Origin: Epiperipatus broadwayi
Taxonomy: Eukaryota; Onychophora; Udeonychophora; Euonychophora; Peripatidae
Direction: 5' to 3'
Length of the DNA: 64,000 bases
NCBI GenBank assembly: GCA_028023455.1
Contig: JAQFVV010012423.1
Coordinates: 6,986,269-7,050,268, forward strand
Made by a program: the position numbers and the translations under genes. Shown piece by piece: positions 32,830-46,600 of the stretch (positions within the stretch are counted from its first letter, which is position 1; each line of letters begins with the position of its first letter). Below the pieces are notes generated by a model. It had not been told where the DNA came from. It worked only from the letters and a program-made list of their open reading frames with translations, and made no database searches.

Positions 32830-35745
32830 TTTCTTAAAAATGTATTTTAACAGTTATTCCCAAGAAGGGTAAATGTGGGTTTAGCTAGTCAGCATGGAAA
32901 TAGTAGGAGGTAGAGACAAGAAAATAAATCTAATCACTTTTTTTTTCCTTTCCAAAAATAATTTTATACATTATTCATAAGTATAATACAAAATACATTT
33001 TATCCATCTAAAATTTAGATTTGAAAAGTTTATATTAATTAAGAAATTTATAAAATGCGGTTCAATTAATAAACACTTTTTTTTTCATTTTAAAATCTAA
33101 ATGCATTAATAAAAGTATTTAATTTGTGAATTAAAATTAATAGATAATTTTTTAATGGCAGTATATTTCTTGTATCGATTTTATTAATGGTTAACTATTA
33201 AATGTCATAACAAATTAATTTCAGAGAAAAAGAATTGTTTTTGAATATAGTTCGGAGTCATGGATGGAATAAAATTTTATATAATTAGTTCTTTTAATAA
33301 AATGTATTTAAAAAAAATATCTTATATAGCATATATTGAAAAGTTAGCATTGACAATCTGACATTAATGTTGTAATCAGGTTACTGGTAAGGGGCCACGG
33401 GTATTGGGCAATCAATGAGATTTGGATATAAAAGATAATCTAATTGAAAATGAGCAAAGACATTTTCAGCTTACCAAAGACTAAAAATTGTTCCTGATGC
33501 AAACAGTTTTTTTTCTTTACCTCCTATTTTACCTTGTTGTCTTCAGTCAAGTGCTAATTTTACTTATATCTAAATAAATATCATTAATATCAATAAAGTG
33601 AAATTAAGATGTATGCAAATGCTAACATAAGTGCCAATGGAAAACAATATCTTCCAGAATGAAAAGCAAAATCTAAAGACGTCAGTTTACTGTTTTGAAT
33701 ATCAGTTCAAGATCAATATGCATAAAAAAAATATTACTGAATATGCATTTTTTAAAAAAAAATTACACTATTTTAATCATGGATAGTAAATCACACATGA
33801 TAACAGATAAATATTTATATAGTTATAAATACACATTCAACAGATTTAAACAACACATTTTAAAATATGTGATTTATTTAGATATTTATTTTTTTAAAAT
33901 TTCAATTGCAAAATTTTGACAAATTTTTCCAAATTAAGATCTATGTTGTTTCTATTGTAGATAACATAAGGCTATGTTTGAAGGGTTATGAAACCATAGC
34001 CAAGTATATAAAAGTTATCCTTCAGATTTAATGTCTCAGTTCATATAGCTTAAACAATTATTTTTTATATACTAAATATTTTGTCAGTCTTATTTCATTT
34101 ATACTAATTAAAACATTACACTTTTTCCAGTAATGTTAGTAATCCATATAAACATTGACAATTCAGTATTATATCTTTGGAAAAATGGGAGAGGTATTAT
34201 TATGATAATGATGATGATGGTGATATTATATAAAAAATAACAGAAAATCCTACGTTACTGATTTGAAAGACATAGATAAATCAATATTAGCCATTTCTGT
34301 TACTCTGTGATTTGAATTCAATTTAACTGTGGTTCTATTAATTTCTGAAGTATAATTTATCCATTCATATCCTCAATAACAGCTTGATACTCTTCTGAAG
34401 AGAAGACAGATTCGATTTCATGGGCACTATTTGCAATAGTCCTAATTTTTTAAGATTAACCATTTATAGAGCCTTTTGCATTGGTGTCTTCACTATCAAG
34501 GGATTAAATCACCATAATAAAGTATTCCAATTATCTAAATGGTTTGACATTATTCAACCCTACCTATTACATTTACTCAAAACAAAAATCTCCATAAGTG
34601 AGGCGTTTCAACTTTTTCCAGATTATTTAATTCACTGTTAGTGGAAACTGGTTTATAAGTAAATCATGTCTTTCAAATCATTCAAAATACTCTATATTGA
34701 ACCACATATATTAATAATTATACTATATTACATAGCAATAGCTTTGAATATTGTCTTTGTTTATATCCCTACAAGTATCAACATTATAAATAAAATTAAT
34801 ATTGATTCTTAATTCTTTTTTTTTTGCAATTTCACTATATCCATGTTTACTTTTAGGAAATGCTAACATGAATTACAGAAATTTTATTTATAAATGGATA
34901 TGCAGATTGCCCTTTCCACTGATGAGTGGTAAAAACTTCTTGCTTAATTTATATTCATTTAATAATGGAAGATATCCTACTACTAGACTTGATTTTTACT
35001 CTCCAATGTTACACTATATGATCTACTACTACTCTTTAAGAACTCACTTTTCTCTGATGATCTATCCTTAATAGTGTCAATGAACTTTGAATTATCACAA
35101 AAATACTCAATAAACAATTCATATCTTCCATCCAAACAACACCTCTGAATTACCCTTTTTCAGAAATATATATCAAATTATTTAAACTCAACAATCCATA
35201 TAAACTTGGATTGCATTCATTAATATTTTTTCTTCACTATCAATGATATCATCAAAATTCTTGTCCCCTCCCCCTTATCAACAAGACTATTACCATCATC
35301 AGATTAGATTAGATTCAATGGTGACAATATAGAAATAAAAATTCTGAGAGGCCAATACAAATCTACATGCGACACAGTTAGTCAATACTTAGCAATCAAG
35401 GAAAAAAGAATTTATCCTAATAAATCTCATACTTGATCAAAAAATTGTACTTGATTGACCTTAGGATAATACCCAACCATTAGAGTATCTACTGCACTAA
35501 ATATTTAAAACCATAAGTATATACAGGTGACAATAAGCTATATCTTTATCTTTACACACTACAAAAGCAAATCTCAAAGCAGGGAGCCATTCCAACTTCT
35601 TAACACTCCCCTCTTTATGCTAGAAGAACTCAATGCAAAACTAGCTTCTCTCCCAGTTCCATGCTATCCAGGTATTTATGGGATACAATGTTTCATTTTA
35701 ACCATTTAAATCATTTTACAATAAAATATTATCTACTAATGGATT
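32830..35745. other. non-coding stretch
   Basis: No gene is supportable. Frames stay open for up to about 90 codons (for example 34,802-35,071 plus) but show no domain and a composition expected of AT-rich noise or heavily decayed LINE sequence. Confidence 0.4.
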
Positions 35746-35748
35746 TTA

Positions 35749-36129
35749 CAGGGGTCCCCAACCTTTTTGCACTTAAGAGCACATTCTATAATACCAGCCA
35801 GATGGCGGGCACCATTTATTTTTTTCAACCAGATGGCAGGCATCATTTATTTTTTCAATGTAAATTTATAGTTGGATATTGTTAATATTACACATAATGT
35901 ACAAAAAAATATTTATTTCAAAAATAAAGTTTTAACATATAAATAATGTTGATATTTTTACGCTGTAAAAGTATAGTATGCCCTACAATTTGATTACAAT
36001 ATAATACAATAATTTATAAGAAATGTTAAAAATTAAATTTATCTGTATCAGATAAATAATTTTTTATCGTGTTCGGATAGCAGTGGGCACAAGTAAAATG
36101 GTCTGCGGGCATAGGTTTGGGGACCCCTG
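35749..36129. mobile_element. hAT-like MITE (381 bp)
   Basis: The terminal inverted repeats CAGGGGTCCCCAACC and GGTTTGGGGACCCCTG are of the type found at the ends of hAT/Charlie-like elements. The interior has a short tandem repeat (CCAGATGGCGGGCA and CCAGATGGCAGGCA) and no ORF. An 8-bp target duplication, expected for hAT, is not clear (GGATTTTA against CTTTATAC), so the insertion is old. Confidence 0.75.
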
Positions 36130-36299
36130 CTTTATACCCTTTATATAAAAAAACAGGAAAAATATTTTTGAATTCAAAATCTTAAATTTATATCAATAAC
36201 TCTTCAAGGAATTAGGATTCTCGAATCAGCATTAAAAGACAAACTTAAGTCAAAGGAACCTCAATAAACTATGCAGTCTTTTTATTTAAAACAATTACA

Positions 36300-37210
36300 A
36301 CCACAATAAGGGAAAAGAAAAATACAACCAATTAGTAATTCAATTTGATGTTAAACCCACATTTGATTGGTTCAAATATACCTCCTTATCAATACCCTAG
36401 CGAAATCTATGGGAATGTACAAACCTCTATATAAATCACAAAATACATGCAAACTTAAATGGAAAACATTACCAAGCTTTCAATCCATACTATTCAGTAC
36501 TCTTCACTACATATATTAACTTCCCACTGTTGGAGATTGAGAAAGAATTACCAAGATATACACTCCAGCCCTCAAAATCAGCATCTCAGCCATTGCATAT
36601 ATGGACTATATATCAATCATCCTATCAACATTTAAGCAAATTCCAAAATTACTATGAATTCTAATTTCACTACAAATTATAAACTTAATATGAACAAATC
36701 AAGTGCTATGCTTGGCCAATCAATACAGGTAAGACACATAATCAATACTTCAAAGATAATCCAAATGCCTTTCTTGAATCTCTTCTCTATAAGTAATTCG
36801 ACAATTTGAAGCCTAATACAAAAACATAACTTTATTGCAAAAGTCAAAACCAACTCATTCTCCAAATTATACTTATCTCTCTATTCAAAAATTTCCCCTT
36901 TTAACCTGAATTTCATATTTGTCACTGATAATAATCTACACAAAAACTTTTTTTAAAGAAATATATTCTCAACTAAGAAAACTACTTTGGGGGAAATGTA
37001 CCACAGTTATTTGATTCACTTGACTTCTACAACTACCAATTCTCAACAGTCTTTGACTATATAGGATAAATACATTCAGAATTCAAAAAACAGTAAATTC
37101 TTTTTTTCTGCATTAAATTATTCCCACACTTTATAGAAAAGTATCATCAACAATACTTAAATTCTTGGAAAATTGCATCCTTCCACTTTGCTCAATTCCT
37201 TCCAGTTCCA
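36300..37210 (+). pseudogene. decayed LINE reverse-transcriptase region
   Basis: Frames broken by many stops contain VIQFDVKPTFDWF (compare the RT motif LLDIKAAFD) and, further on, SIQKFPLLT then ISYL and LRKLLWGK. These are arranged like the domain A region and the post-RT segment of jockey/CR1-like LINEs. The assignment is tentative because no catalytic YxDD remains. Confidence 0.35.
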
Positions 37211-37730
37211 AATTCAAAATATTGCAGATATTTAGGCTCAGTCAAATTTTTCCAGATTCTGTAAATAAATCAATATTTAATATAAATAACAACAACTGAT
37301 TAAAAAAATTAAATTCTGATCACTTGAACCAAATAAACTGCAATGGTTAAATGATTGTTGCTGAACTAATGATAAAAATTTTACAAACCCCCAACTACAA
37401 TACAATGCACATTTCACTACTAATTAGACAGATGAAATGCACTTATGAAAACTTATCCTTGATGACAAGAAATTAATTAATTCTTACATGATTATCTAAA
37501 ATATTAAACCACAAGGTACAAAATATTAGATAAATTGTTCAAATCTTAAGATTTGAAATAAGAAAACCTAATTACAGTCCATCTAGTTATTTAAATTTAA
37601 TGGAAGATGTGTAAAAGTCACAAAATAACAATCTAATTAATATTTGGAATTAAAACAAACCACATGCAGACTTCTTTATAAATCTTGGTTTGTGTATATA
37701 TATATATATATATTGAAATTACTAAATACA

Positions 37731-38047
37731 CAATCACCATTTCTTATGCTTACACAAGCTGTTTACACAGAGGCTAAACTTTCCATGCAGTAGTGCCACC
37801 CGAGCAAGCCAGAATAGTAGTTAGATAATAAGAGAAAAAGTGACTGCTGGAGAGTTGCATTAGATCTTAAGATCTAGGTGCAGTGCTCTCAGATCCAAGA
37901 CTCCTCACTGATGAAAGTCACAAGCTGGAAACTAGTCTGGGGTATATATAGGCACTAGATGGGGATTTTATGCACAAACTTTCTTGCATCCAATGATTAC
38001 TCTGGCCTGCACTAGTGGTGTTACTGTATGGAGAGTTTAGCCTCTAC
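37731..38047. mobile_element. TIR family T1 element
   Basis: The left arm GAGGCTAAACTTTCCATGCA-GTAGTGCCACC pairs with the right arm GGTGTTACTGTATGG-AGAGTTTAGCCTC. The interior carries TTAAGATCTAGGTGCAGTGC and GGCACTAGATGGGGATTTTA, shared with the 14.2-kb copy. The outer left arm has ATCACCATTTCTTATGCTTA-CACAAGCTGTTTACAC. No coding capacity. Confidence 0.75.
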
Positions 38048-38059
38048 ATTGAAATTAAT

Positions 38060-39430
38060 GGGCTATTTTTAAAATAGAAGACTGTGTTCATTTGTTATTG
38101 ATTTGATTTATTTGGAATTACTATATTAAAGTTACTGTGACAAAGCTACGATTGTCCCCCCTCCCCTTCATACTTTTAATAAGTATGACCACAAGATTAT
38201 TTCAGAATTTTTGGTAAATATATTATAATTTTAATTAACAAAGCAAAATATTAATTTGAATTTCTCCCAATTGTCAGAAATGTTTTAAATCTTGGGAACA
38301 AAATAAATTCAAATTGTCAAAATAATAATAATTGTGACAATTATTTAATTAACTCTTAATTCAAATCATTTAAGTAACTGCCTTTAGAAGCCATTCTATT
38401 TTTTTTTTCATAAATTAATGGTAATTAAGTTGGCAATTTCAAATTCAACTTTTTTGATTGCTATAAGCAAAACCATCATTAAAGAAGGAAGAAAAAAAAC
38501 TTTATTCTAAGCAAATATTACTAATAAGGTTTCACTTTTTAAAAAAAATTGTGAGCAATTAGTATTTATATAGCTCCCATCAACCCTATTTAATACTTAT
38601 TTTTACTTCAATTAATTTCACCAAGAAACTTTGATCTTTTATAACCAACTCTTCAAAATAATTTATATTTTACATTTTTTTTCTTTAAATTACATTAATT
38701 ATAATAATAAAAACCACAACATTTCTTAAATACCATTGTTTCAATACATATAAATATATATACATTTTAGTTATAATATATTATTTCTTTAAATGATTTT
38801 ACCAATATATAACCATTAAATGTATTATTTATCCAGGATCATAAATATGGACTCAACAATGTGACAACATTGGATACTCTTCAGAAACTTTATAACAAAT
38901 TGATCAAATACTGTATACAAATCCAGATCAGATTACGTTTGTTTTTATTTTATAAAACAAGAGCAATTAAAAGCCCTAATTCTGTTTTATAATCTTCATA
39001 AGAATTTGCAATATATCCAAGTATATAACTAAATCAAGATACGAAAAATTGATAGTAATCTTTCTATTTTCTACTTTACAGCTTAATAAGCAAAATTTTC
39101 AATTCTATGTCAAAAACAATCTATGAATAGAGATTAGAATATAGAAAATATTGTTTTATAATACTAAAACTTTAACTAAATACATATATACTAAATGCTT
39201 AGCTAATTTTGAAATGTATGAAAGATATAAATAAATTAAATGACATATCTATTGGGACTAATCACTAGTTTTTGTAGGATTCTATTGCAAAACATAAATG
39301 CTAAGCCCATTTTTTTGGGGACAGCAAAAAATAAATACAATGCAAAAAATGTAATCATATACAGAATAGTTAAAGAAAAGTCATTAATAAAATGTATATT
39401 AAATAAATGTTAAATATAATATCGTCACTT
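38060..39430. other. AT-rich non-coding stretch
   Basis: No gene or named repeat is recognised. Small runs of T or A and one C run near 38,157 are the only low-complexity features. Confidence 0.4.
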
Positions 39431-39439
39431 TCACACTTT

Positions 39440-39700
39440 CAACTATTATGAATGCTCTCCATAGTTTCTTTTCTTATACACTTCTCCAGTAATCTTCCTT
39501 ATCTCATACATACATCTCACAAATGGTCGCTTTCTAAATCTTCTATAATTTCTTATGACCAAGATTAATATCTATCATCATTTCTTTTAGCAATATGTCC
39601 AGACCAGCTCCATTTCAGCCTCTTAATTCTTTCAATAAAGTCAGTGATACCTTTTTATTCTCTCATCCATATATTTTGTTTTTGATCATTCATTATTATT
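39440..39700 (-). pseudogene. LINE (RTE-like) 3' fragment
   Basis: The minus strand near 39,630 reads RIKRLKWSWSGHIAKRNDDR. This is the characteristic (R)IK.LKW.W.GHIAR.. segment close to the C-terminus of RTE-type LINE polyproteins. The downstream sense reading is interrupted by stops. No upstream RT is attached, so this is a separate truncated insertion from the one at 30.8 kb. Confidence 0.6.
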
Positions 39701-39749
39701 CCCAATAATATTTATTTTTACAAAGCACAGACGGTATTGACATTAAATT

Positions 39750-40286
39750 GAAACTGCAAATCTCTCAAGCGCTTATGACTATCACCAACCAATCAAATCA
39801 TAAGCACTGAGACAGCGAATTTAATAAGAAAAGGGTGGTTCCACCCTCTTCTTTACTTGTCTTTCTATATATAGCCAATCTAAAGTGCTTAGATCTGAAA
39901 GTGTGAATCTTAAATAACTTCACACTCAACTCACTGAGTTCAAATTACAAACATACAGAAGTCTCAATTTAATTTCAATACTGTCTGCATTGTGTAAAAT
40001 AAATATTATTTACATATATTGCTGCAAGTTATAACATCAAAAAACTACTGCGTAGTAAATCGAAAGATTTCACGCTGTATGTTTGTAATTTGAACTCAGT
40101 GAGTTGATTGTGAAGTTATTTAAGATTCACGCTTTCAGATCTAAGCACTTTAGATTGGCTTGAATATATAGAAAGACAAGTAAAGAAAAGGGTGGAACCA
40201 CCCTTTTCTTGTTAAATTCTCTGTCTCAGTGCTTACGATCTGATTGGTTGGTGACAGTCATAAGTGCTTGAGAGATTTGCAGTCTC
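39750..40286. mobile_element. fold-back element with about 210-bp inverted arms
   Basis: The left arm (39,750-39,965) and right arm (40,078-40,286) are near-identical reverse complements. Landmarks are CTGCAAATCTCTCAAGC, TAAGCACTGAGACAG, AAAGGGTGGTTCCACCC and CTCACTGAGTTCAAATTAC. The AAAGGGTGGTTCCACCC core is itself palindromic. A further inverted pair (GACGGTATTGACATTAAATT at 39,730 against its complement near 39,968-39,992) sits around the left arm. There is no ORF. It could be a fold-back transposon or two inverted copies of one element. Confidence 0.7.
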
Positions 40287-40887
40287 ATTTTATTATTCCC
40301 AATATGTATATTAAGTATAAATTCCACAAGTATATTGTGTCTATTATTAGGATTTTGATTCAAATGCAATTCAAAATCATTTAAAAGTAATTTATTTTTT
40401 GTATAAGAGAGAAGAGAATATTTATATAATGTAGTTTATTTGTTGCTAGAAAAGCAAAAACTGAAAACTGTTAAGATTGATAAGTCGGTCCATCTCTATC
40501 AAACTTTGTTATTTCTTGATATAGTCACTAGTCAAGCAATCAGCAAATTCTGTATCTTAATTACTATATTAAACATATATATTCTTTTTATAGGCAATGT
40601 AAAGAATATTTGCCTCTTAGGGGTCATCTAATCTTTTAGCCATCTTTCTAACTCATTTATCTGCTTATCTATCTCTATTCATCTGACCATCTATCTATCT
40701 AGTTTGACAGAACAAAAAAGCAAAAGCAAAATGATTAATGAAAAATTTGTTTGAATAGAAAAACTAATAAATTAAGTAACCTTTTTTAAAAATTTACAGT
40801 AAGATTAAAATGGGTTCATCAAATTTCTATGTCAAACATCAAAATGGTAGACAGAATACAAATTCTGAAATTTTTTTTCACTTTTCT

Positions 40888-40932
40888 TAGTTGGAAATCA
40901 ATTAACAACCTTTAGCTTTTCAACCATTATGG
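40888..40932 (-). repeat. decayed SINE fragment
   Basis: AGTTGGAAATCAATTAACAA is a further diverged version of the motif in the SINE fragment at 6,202, followed by ..CCATTATGG, the complement of the A-box end. Confidence 0.3.
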
Positions 40933-40949
40933 GGGAAAAGTAGGCATTA

Positions 40950-42038
40950 TTACAGTCAAAAATTTGACTGCTTAAAAACTTAAATATCAAAAATGTTTTT
41001 GTTTTTTTTTAAATTAATTACTTAATACAAATTGAGAAACAAATGAACCAAAGAACAGCTTTAACAAGGAAAAAAACTTTCTCAAAAATAAATTAGTATA
41101 CTGTACCATTCTAAAATTATTTATGATCAGATCATGATCTTTCATTTATTCAAAAATGTTGAATGGTTTTCTTTTTATAGTAAAAATTGTTAATGTAAGT
41201 AGAAAAATTTCAAATTTTAACAATTTTTGGAAAAAAAAAAACTGCCCTAAAAATCTTTCAATGAATGAGTATAAATAACCTTTTTAAAAGTATGATTATA
41301 ATTTATCAATTCAATGTCTATTAGCCCAACTTTATGCACTGTTACCAATTTGTGCAGTACTTGTAATTAAATTTAATACTATATAACAGCAATTGGAAAA
41401 ATACATAAAAAAGTGATAGCTTTTTATACACAAAATGATCTCTAATTGAACAATATTTAAATACAAAAATTGAATTCAATATAAAGGATTTGTATACATT
41501 TCTATCTCAAGACATAATAGAAAAAAAAAAGAATCTTATGTTTATCATGCAGTTTAACATACATAAAAGATGATACCTATAAATAAATAAACTTAAAAAC
41601 TATTTTATAAACAATACAATAAACAGTTTTAATTTTGGAATAATCCTTTTACTGATAAACTATTACTGGAGCTAATAGTATGCTAAATCTGTAACATATT
41701 ACAGCAAATATATAGATTTATAATTCTTTATATCACTAGGTAATAAAACTAGATAGAAATAATCTCAGATTTCACAATTGAGCAAATAAGTTAATACATA
41801 ACGACTTTCTGAATTGAATATAGTTGCATAGAATTCTCTGGAAAATATTTTATATGTAAAAAAATCATTTAATAATGATAACTTTTTAAACAATTTATTT
41901 GAAAATACCAAATATTGAAATGGTATACTCCTATCATCATATACATTTCACCTATTTTTCTTCATAACTCTATCTGTGCCAGCTTTAAACCCTTCATGAA
42001 TACATATATAAGGATGCTAACAGTTATATATGTATCAC
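40950..42038. other. AT-rich non-coding stretch
   Basis: Nothing recognisable beyond AT-rich DNA. Confidence 0.4.
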
Positions 42039-42039
42039 C

Positions 42040-42175
42040 ACATCCAGTAGTGCCACCCTGTGCCAAACAGAGTAATCAATGGATGCCAGAAGGCTTGTGC
42101 ACACCCTGTGCCAAACAGAGTAATCAATGGATGCCAGAAGGCTTGTGCATAAAATTCCTATCTAGTGCCTGTTAA
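42040..42175. mobile_element. truncated TIR family T1 element with 58-bp tandem duplication
   Basis: It starts with CCAGTAGTGCCACCCTGTGC. The unit CACCCTGTGCCAAACAGAGT-AATCAATGGATGCCAGAAGG occurs twice in succession, then AAAATTCCTATCTAGTGCCT ends the match. The second terminal repeat is missing. The short open frame across it (41,915-42,175) is repeat-derived. Confidence 0.65.
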
Positions 42176-42589
42176 AAAATTAAAACAAAGATATAAGTGA
42201 TTTTAGTAAATTAAAATCTTACAAAGGTATTAATTAATTGATTCACTCACAGAAAATAATTTTGTTGTCAGAATTATCGTCTGATCTTGGGATCATATAA
42301 ATAGGCCATATTTTATACATCAAGATCTTAGTATATTTTTAAAAAGCATTGCCACCAAATTCCATGCCAGTTGTAATTTTAATATGTCAGAGTAAGAGAG
42401 TGAGATTTGCTGTTTCCTTTGCCAGGGAGATGATGATCTCTAGTCCCACCCTATGTGCCAACTGGTGTGAAATTATCACCAGAGTGGGAAATGTTCCTGC
42501 AAACAGCTTGCCACAAGAAGATAATAACTAACATGCTACCCAAAGAATAAGCTGTGAGAGGCTAGGTAATCATCCAAACACTGGAGAGC

Positions 42590-43640
42590 TCTAAAATAAA
42601 CTGCTAAATCTTTAAACCTTAATTTATTTAAAGTTAACTTATAATATAAAACTGATCATTCAAACCTAACTCTTTAAACTTTCATATAAGGTAATATATA
42701 AAACTTGTATAAACCTTGCCTGAGACTAATCTGTAAACTTCTATTTTACCTATTGTAAGATAAAACAACTGTAACAATTTATTTAAACGTATAATTACTG
42801 TGGTTATGCCTATATATTTAATTCTATTTAATCACTTAAAATTATCTTATATGTGATGATATGCCAAATATTTCGAAGAAGAGTGCTTTAATTTTGATAA
42901 ACTTTCAGCGATGATATGATAATAAATATCTTCATTTTAAATATCTTTTAATAATGTTTATTTTGCTCACTAGCATGCTGTTTCAAAATCCTATTATGTT
43001 GGAATAATAACTGATCGCTATGTACTCATTATCATTTTGATTTAGTTTTATATTATATAAATATCTATTATGGTTTGCAATCAGAGTTATAAATTATGAC
43101 TTTTAATATCTGTTGTATCTAAAGTGATGACTAGTCTTAGAGACAGCATAAAGGTGTATTTATTTATGTATTCTTAATTGCCTGTTAAATATACTTTCTT
43201 CTCCTTAATAAAACTGATTCAAGATAAAGATTGAGAATATTAAACTAGATTAATAATATATTTTTCATCTGTTGAGATAGCATGATTATTATAGTATTTT
43301 AAGAACTGGATTCTGTTAGTTATACGGATAGAGGCTATGTGTTTTTAGGTATATTTAATTTAAATATACATATATGTATTTTACTTTATGCATTGCGAGT
43401 GTTCTTAAAAAGTACACTTTGTACAATATGTATTGCTGCATCTTTTAATGGGCTCATGGTAGAGGTGCCCCCCCCTCCCATATACTTAGTTCGGGTAAGG
43501 CTATCTTTTTATTAGGACTGAAGCACAAAGATTGAGACCCCATTTTGTCTTAAACCTATCCGAGTTCCTGAAATTAAAATGTTCGTACTTATTAGTAGCA
43601 AGCTGCCCAATCTTAGGATACTGTGTATTTTGATGCGAAA
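42590..43640. repeat. unidentified 1-kb segment, diverged relative of 48.8-49.8 kb
   Basis: It shares ordered landmarks with 48,830-49,830: GAGAGCTCT at the start, TAACTGTAACAA, TTAAACGTA, then GAGTGTTCTTA, a TGGGCTCATGGT / TGGGTTTATGGT pair, and GGACTGAAGCA / GAACTGAAACA. Spacing is similar in both. It is likely an old dispersed element such as a solo LTR, or a segmental duplication. There are no coding motifs. Confidence 0.5.
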
Positions 43641-46600
43641 TCCCATGAATAATTACTCACCCATACCATGAACTTATTTCTTAATACTTTAGACTGTGCC
43701 ATAGCAAATATATGTGGATCTAAGGTAATCAGTTCTTCCCCCTGCATTAAATAATTATTCAGCATTAGACTTAAACCAAAACTTTGATTATTAGACTAAA
43801 TCTGCATCATCCTTGAGCTTAATTATATGCTCATATCTTAAGATATATATAAATTGCAGCCATATTAGTGCTGTAATTAGCAATATATCTTGGGCTAGCA
43901 TATTCACTTGTAATTTAGCAAACCTTGATATAAGGGTAGGATTTTGGCACATTAATCAACATAGGCATAATTTATTTACTGTGCACACATACATATCTTT
44001 AGTCATTTTTTGATAAGATACACTGTAACTCAATTTAATCTCATCTCAGGGTGTAACGCATACCTGCATTTGATTATTTAATTATTGTATAATTATTGTT
44101 TTCCTTTTTTTTTTATTTGTTGACTTTTATTTATTAATAAATTTATTTAAATTTAATTAGTTTCCATATCATTTGCTCCATTCCAGTCCAATTATTATCT
44201 TTGATATTTTTATATGCATTATAGTTTAAATATAGTTTTAAGTGTCAATTTTACCTTTAAGTTAGTGTGTTGTGGGGTCTTGTGTCTCTCCCTGTTTGGA
44301 GCCGGCTCATGAAAGAAATTGAGACCTGTGTGTAACCTTAGAAATGTCATTCATAATATGTTAAGCCATAGAGCACTAGTAAATGGTTTGAAGCTTGGTC
44401 AGACCTGGAATCTCACTATCCCATTTTGATCGGCTTTGGTGTATTTTACTTGGACTCAGTTTTGTTACGTGAATATACAAATCTGACGGCTACAATATAG
44501 ATTAGAATAATGCAGAATAGAAACATATGAAGAAAACAAATGGCCAAAACAAAGAAAATCATCATGACCCAAAAAGATATGAAAATTCATAACAGGTCAT
44601 ATTAACTATTATTATTTTACTAAATGTTTAAGATCCATAGCCATATATATACACCATTAAATTAACTAACCATGACATCAATTTTAATAAAACATATATT
44701 CTGGCAAAAATTGAACAATATGACCAAAGATTGCTAAAAGAACCTATAGAGATTTTTAAAAGACTTAACAATATTTGGAAAAAGCTATTGGAGGTTTTTA
44801 AAATTTCTCAACCAATAGAATTTGAGAATGAGGAGAAAATAACAAAGGAAAAAAATAATGATTTTAAATCTCATCACCCACATTCTTATGATTCGAGAAA
44901 GAAGAAGCTCTGAGAAAAGTACTTGTAATTGTACTGAAACATCAGTTACTTAGTTATTATATATATAAAATTTTTATACAGAAGCACCTGGCAATAATAG
45001 TATAAATTCATCATTTATCCATAAGAATATTAGAATATATATAGATAGATAGAGAGTTATTTATATAATCATAATTTGCAAAATTATAATAAGAAAAATA
45101 GAATTTAGCCAAGAAGAGTTATTGAATGTATGGATTAAAAAATTATAATTGTATTGGAAATGGATGTTCACTCAATGTATTACTTATATTATCATTATAT
45201 TATTAAAAATAGTTACAGTTATTACTTCTTTTTATTCATTTAGTTTGGTAAAGCATTTTATTTAATTTCTTACTTACATTCAAACTTGTCTAACTGTTTA
45301 TTTAGTAGATTTATAACTAAATCTGCTGAGAATAGAGAATAGTGATTACAATAAATAAGTCATCCAAAATTTTAAAAAAAATGTTCAAAATAAAAGCAAA
45401 TAACTTAATACAAATCATGTTATACATATATTATAACAGGATGAGGAAGTTTTGGTGTGATGGCAATCTTCAAATAATAATCATAATCAAAATATAACAT
45501 TTTCAAAAAAGTATATATTTAAAATATATGATAAAATATAATTAGAGATATTATTATTTAAATATAGATATTAAAGTAATCAGATATTAAAGCAATATTT
45601 AATATCACAAAATTATATAAGTAATGTCATATACTAAAAGAGATCATGAGATCTCTGAGAGATCTGCCCAGTTAAACTTTTTAGAGCAAAATAATTAGTA
45701 TAATTAACCATACATCAACCAGCATTAAAAATAAGTAAAAATCACCATCATCATGAATGATCAATAATAAATAAATCAACAGTCAATCCTGTGACTAAAT
45801 CTGAAATGGCTACTGTAGAACAGGCCAATTATTTAGCCTTTGCCAGCTCGAGGCAATTATTTAAACATTAATTTGGACATACAAACTTAGGTGCTAATCC
45901 ATTAGAATACATTATAATAAAAACAATAATGCTGGGACATTAAAACATCCTGATCATTATCAATGCTCTGGTCACTTAGTAGTGTCCTGGCCAACTAGAA
46001 GTTAAATTCTAATAGAGACTAAACAAAAATAAAATGTAGTGCATGGACTTTAAAGAATATTCTCTTTTCACTAACCAGGATGACGACGATGATTATTATC
46101 ATCAATTATCTTCCTCATTGGATGTCCATAAACACATATACATCCCCGTCCAAATGATAGACCATTATGCATGAATCTAGCTCAAAGAACATAAGCTCTA
46201 TAACGGTTACTGTGATCAAGAGATGATGCAATACATAATATAATCTAAAAACCATTAAGAATTAAGTCACTGGAATTAATTTTAACACAAAAAATGAAGT
46301 TAAGGTCTGTAGAATAGGGCTATACAGATATCAATTAAACCTTCTGGCTTTAAGTAATATACAATTAACAAAAATGATCGCATTGTGATTTACATGATTA
46401 ATTCTTTGCGTGATCGATTCGTTTAAAAGCGAAGTGGCTTGATGTCACTCTAAATCAGTTACTTTTCATACTATGATTATGATTTTGTGCTTGTTTTAAA
46501 GATTAAAAAAAGTTCTGTAAGATGCTGCCCTCTCTTGAATTATTTTACAACTAAAAAATCAATAAAAATGACTTTATACATCAAACAAAAGAAAAAATAA

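Noticed and set aside
44731-44913. 60-codon Lys/Glu-rich frame
   Set aside because: Composition is typical of A-rich noise. No motif, splice signal or repeat homologue is seen.
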